Below are positions 22,301 through 24,168 of a stretch of 24,168 bases of DNA, piece by piece (position 1 is the first letter of the stretch; every line of letters begins with the position of its first letter). Position numbers and translations under genes: made by a program. The DNA comes from an uncultured Christensenellaceae bacterium (GTDB lineage: Bacteria > Bacillota > Clostridia > Christensenellales > Christensenellaceae). Where the stretch lies: NCBI GenBank assembly GCA_934373295.1, contig CAKROK010000029.1, positions 1-24,168 of the forward strand. The letters run 5' to 3'. Below the pieces are notes generated by a model. The model saw only the letters and a list, made by a program, of their open reading frames with translations, was not told the origin of the DNA and ran no database searches.

Positions 22301-22400
22301 AACAATTCTACCCGAATAAAATCCCATATCAAAATCAAACTTCAATCAGATATGCCAACACGGATATTTACGCAAATGAGCATAAAATAGAAATGTTTTT

Positions 22401-22532
22401 TTGAAAACTGAGGGGGGAGAAGATATAAACGCAACTTTACCGAACAAAGAATTTTTTATAAGCGATATAATTCGCTATTTTCCGAATTATTGGCTCTGAA
22501 ATATTGACTATTTTGCGTTTTGCTGATATTCT
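22401..22532 (+). promoter_or_regulatory. Two candidate promoters of purA
   Basis: TTGACT (22504-22509) with TATTCT (22527-22532) at 17 bp is the nearer one, starting near 22539. TTGAAA (22401-22406) with TATAAA (22424-22429), also 17 bp apart, is a second. Two PurBox-like words, CCGAAC (22440-22445) and CCGAAT (22482-22487), lie between, in the same direction. The palindrome AGCGA/TCGCT (22461-22476) is also here. Purine control is only a suggestion. Confidence 0.55.
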
Positions 22533-22578
22533 ATTTAAGGCAAAGAAAAAGGAAAACCAAAGCAAAGGAGCTTTTTAT

Positions 22579-23859
22579 ATGGCAGGATTAGCGGTATTCG
22601 GTTCACAGTGGGGCGATGAAGGCAAGGGAAGGTTCGTGGATCTGCTCGCGGAACAGGCGGACTACGTGATTCGCTATCAGGGCGGAAACAACGCGGGGCA
22701 TACGGTATACGCGAACGGCGTGGAGTATAAGCTGCGCACGATTCCCTCCGGCGTTATCTCAAACAAGATATGCCTTATCGGAAACGGCGTGGTCGTGGAC
22801 CCTGCCGATCTCATCGACGAGCTTGAATACTTGAAAAATAAGGGCTTGACCGTAAAGAATCTATACATTTCGGACAGGGCGCACGTCATAATGCCCTATC
22901 ACCGCGAGCTTGACCGCTTGAAGGAGGCTAAGCTCGGGGACGCGAAGATAGGCACGACCTGCAAGGGCATCGGCCCGTGCTATACGGACAAGGCGGCGCG
23001 CTGCGGCATCCGCTTCTGCGACCTCATGGAGCCTGATACGTTTGCCGGGAAGCTTAAAAAGCTGCTTGCGGATAAGAACGAAGAGATCGTAAAGCTGTAC
23101 GGCGGCGAGCCGCTCGATTATGATACTATCTTAAATGAATACACGGAATATGCGAAGATACTCGCGCCCATGGTCACGGACACCGCGGTAATGGCGGATA
23201 AGGCGCTCAAAGAGGGCAAAAAGCTCATGTTTGAGGGCGCCCAAGGAATGCTTTTGGATATTGACCTTGGAACATATCCTTACGTCACGTCCTCTCACCC
23301 TTCTGCAGCTGGCATATCGGCAGGTATAGGCTTAGGCCCGCAGTGTGTCTCGAAAGTGCTGGCGATAGTCAAGGCATACACCACGAGAGTGGGCGAAGGG
23401 CCGTTCGTCACAGAGCTTTTGGACGACATGGGCAGCGCTATTCGCGAAAAGGGACATGAATACGGCGTGCGCACGGGTAGGGCGAGACGCTGCGGCTGGC
23501 TGGATCTCGTCGTGTTAAAGCACGCGATACGCTCCTCCGGAATAACCGACTTTGCGCTCTCGCGCATGGATACGCTGGGCGGCTTTGACAAGGTCAAAAT
23601 TTGCACGGGCTATGAATGCGACGGGCAGATAATTGACTATTATCCCGCGTCGTTAAACAAGCTCGCGAAGATGAAGCCCGTATACACCGAGTTTGAGGGC
23701 TGGAGCGACGACCTCTCCGCCATGAGGAGCTTTGATGAGCTGCCCGAGCCCGCGAAGAAGTACGTCCGCTTTATCGAGGAGCAGACGGGCGTGCCTGTCT
23801 CCATGATAGGCGTCGGCCCGGAAAGAGAGCAGTGCATAGTCAGAAATCAGATGTTTTAA
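22579..23859 (+). CDS. purA: Adenylosuccinate synthetase
   Basis: 426 residues. Catalyses IMP + aspartate + GTP to adenylosuccinate, the first committed step to AMP, in the cytosol. The start MAGLAVFGSQWGDEGKGRFVD carries the P-loop-like GDEGKG with the catalytic Asp, and GGNNAGHTV follows with the catalytic His. Other conserved runs are GTTCKGIGPCYTDK, FEGAQGMLLDIDLGTYPYVTSS and GVRTGRARRCGWLD. The ATG at 22579 follows AAAGGAG; the in-frame ATG at 22504 has no such site and precedes the family N-terminus. It is a single-gene unit with its own terminator, flanked by R3 on the left and R4 on the right in opposite orientation. Confidence 0.97.
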   Translation: MAGLAVFGSQWGDEGKGRFVDLLAEQADYVIRYQGGNNAGHTVYANGVEYKLRTIPSGVISNKICLIGNGVVVDPADLIDELEYLKNKGLTVKNLYISDRAHVIMPYHRELDRLKEAKLGDAKIGTTCKGIGPCYTDKAARCGIRFCDLMEPDTFAGKLKKLLADKNEEIVKLYGGEPLDYDTILNEYTEYAKILAPMVTDTAVMADKALKEGKKLMFEGAQGMLLDIDLGTYPYVTSSHPSAAGISAGIGLGPQCVSKVLAIVKAYTTRVGEGPFVTELLDDMGSAIREKGHEYGVRTGRARRCGWLDLVVLKHAIRSSGITDFALSRMDTLGGFDKVKICTGYECDGQIIDYYPASLNKLAKMKPVYTEFEGWSDDLSAMRSFDELPEPAKKYVRFIEEQTGVPVSMIGVGPEREQCIVRNQMF

Positions 23860-23877
23860 TATAGGTATCAAAGCCAC

Positions 23878-23915
23878 AAGCCCGAGCTTCGCATAGTCAA
23901 AGCTCGGGCTTTTTT
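23878..23915 (+). terminator. Terminator of purA
   Basis: AAGCCCGAGCTT (23878-23889) pairs with AAGCTCGGGCTT (23900-23911), 12 bp, followed by a T run to about 23915. Confidence 0.9.
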
Positions 23916-23964
23916 AGAGAGGAAATATGTAAAAAGAAATGGCGGAAAAGGGTAAGGGGAGAGG

Positions 23965-24168
23965 GGTTTGTGCGGTTGAGTTAAGTGGGGTAGATTATCA
24001 AATTAAGAAAAAGGTTTGTGCGCTTGAGTTAAAAAGAGCGATTATACACGTAAAGTGAAGTCATAGGTTGCTTTGCTAACGCAAAGCTCCATTATATGTG
24101 CGCGCGGCGCAGCTTTCAAAAGCGAAAAGGCTCCCGCCTTTTCGCTTTTGAAAGTGCCCGCCCCAGCC
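23965..24168 (-). repeat. Hairpin repeat R4 (cut by window end)
   Basis: Read in the opposite direction to R3. The end box GGTTTGTGCGCTTGAGTT lies at 24013-24030, with a near copy at 23965-23982. 24057-24096 matches 22260-22221 (39 of 40). The outer stem half GCGCGGCGCAG is at 24102-24112, followed by hairpin A, 19 bp perfect with loop TCCC (24113-24131 with 24136-24154), then the start of hairpin B (CCCGCCC, from about 24157), where the window ends. No protein gene is seen in 23860-24168. Confidence 0.8.

Noticed and set aside
1..24168. R1-R4 as integron attC sites or an IS element
   Set aside because: No integrase, transposase or target duplication is visible, and the linkers do not match attC boxes. 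They stay listed as an unnamed repeat.

Overview
The window reads as chromosomal DNA from an anaerobic, spore-forming member of the Clostridia (Bacillota). The support is a full-length Spo0A, a SipL-like DUF3794 protein, a Veg homologue, strong AGGAGG ribosome binding sites, clostridial-type promoters, and a NifU-like/GGGtGRT gene pair of the kind found in anaerobes. Most genes are GC-rich. The genus cannot be fixed from the sequence alone.

Layout. 1-1910: a broken hairpin-rich repeat (R1), then a sodium-dependent NSS-family transporter ending in a very large composite hairpin. 1939-3578 (minus): a cyclase-family metal hydrolase and a double zinc-ribbon membrane protein. 3779-5490: a NifU-like scaffold and a GGGtGRT protein, followed by an 83-bp tandem repeat that duplicates the 3' end of the latter. 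5734-8950: an AT-rich islet holding a lipoprotein, an excisionase-like HTH protein, a ribbon-helix-helix protein and two membrane proteins. Two almost identical 102/103-bp repeats, each made of three hairpins, bracket its first half. 8985-11722: an XRE regulator, a double DUF2442 protein and a large secreted Cys-rich repeat protein. 11870-13803: a decayed aldo/keto reductase and a flavodoxin, divergent from a MerR regulator whose operator sits in a 19-bp-spaced promoter. 13804-14825: no protein gene; it holds diverged direct repeats, tRNA-Gly(CCC) and hairpin repeat R2. 14826-17198 (minus): a SipL-like protein and an unknown partner. 17318-20418: a Gld-type ABC system (ATPase, permease, auxiliary protein). 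20562-21332: spo0A. 21386-21466: a tight cluster of five DnaA boxes. 21726-21962: veg. 22579-23859: purA, flanked by inverted hairpin repeats R3 and R4.

The most unusual structure is the dispersed repeat family R1-R4. A conserved outer stem (GCGGCGCAG / CTGCGCCGC) encloses three hairpins joined by short conserved linkers, giving a cloverleaf-like fold of about 120 nt. The hairpin arms differ between copies, but each change is matched on the opposite arm, so pairing is kept. Relative to the outside flanks, the three-hairpin core is inverted in R2. I know no named element with this design, and no transposase or recombinase is encoded in the window.

Genes that probably act together: the NifU-like/GGGtGRT pair (redox or Fe-S related, function unknown); MerR controlling flavodoxin and the former reductase; the XRE protein controlling the two membrane proteins through a repeated site around their promoter; the three Gld-type ABC genes; and the spore genes spo0A and sipL-like, which are not in one operon.
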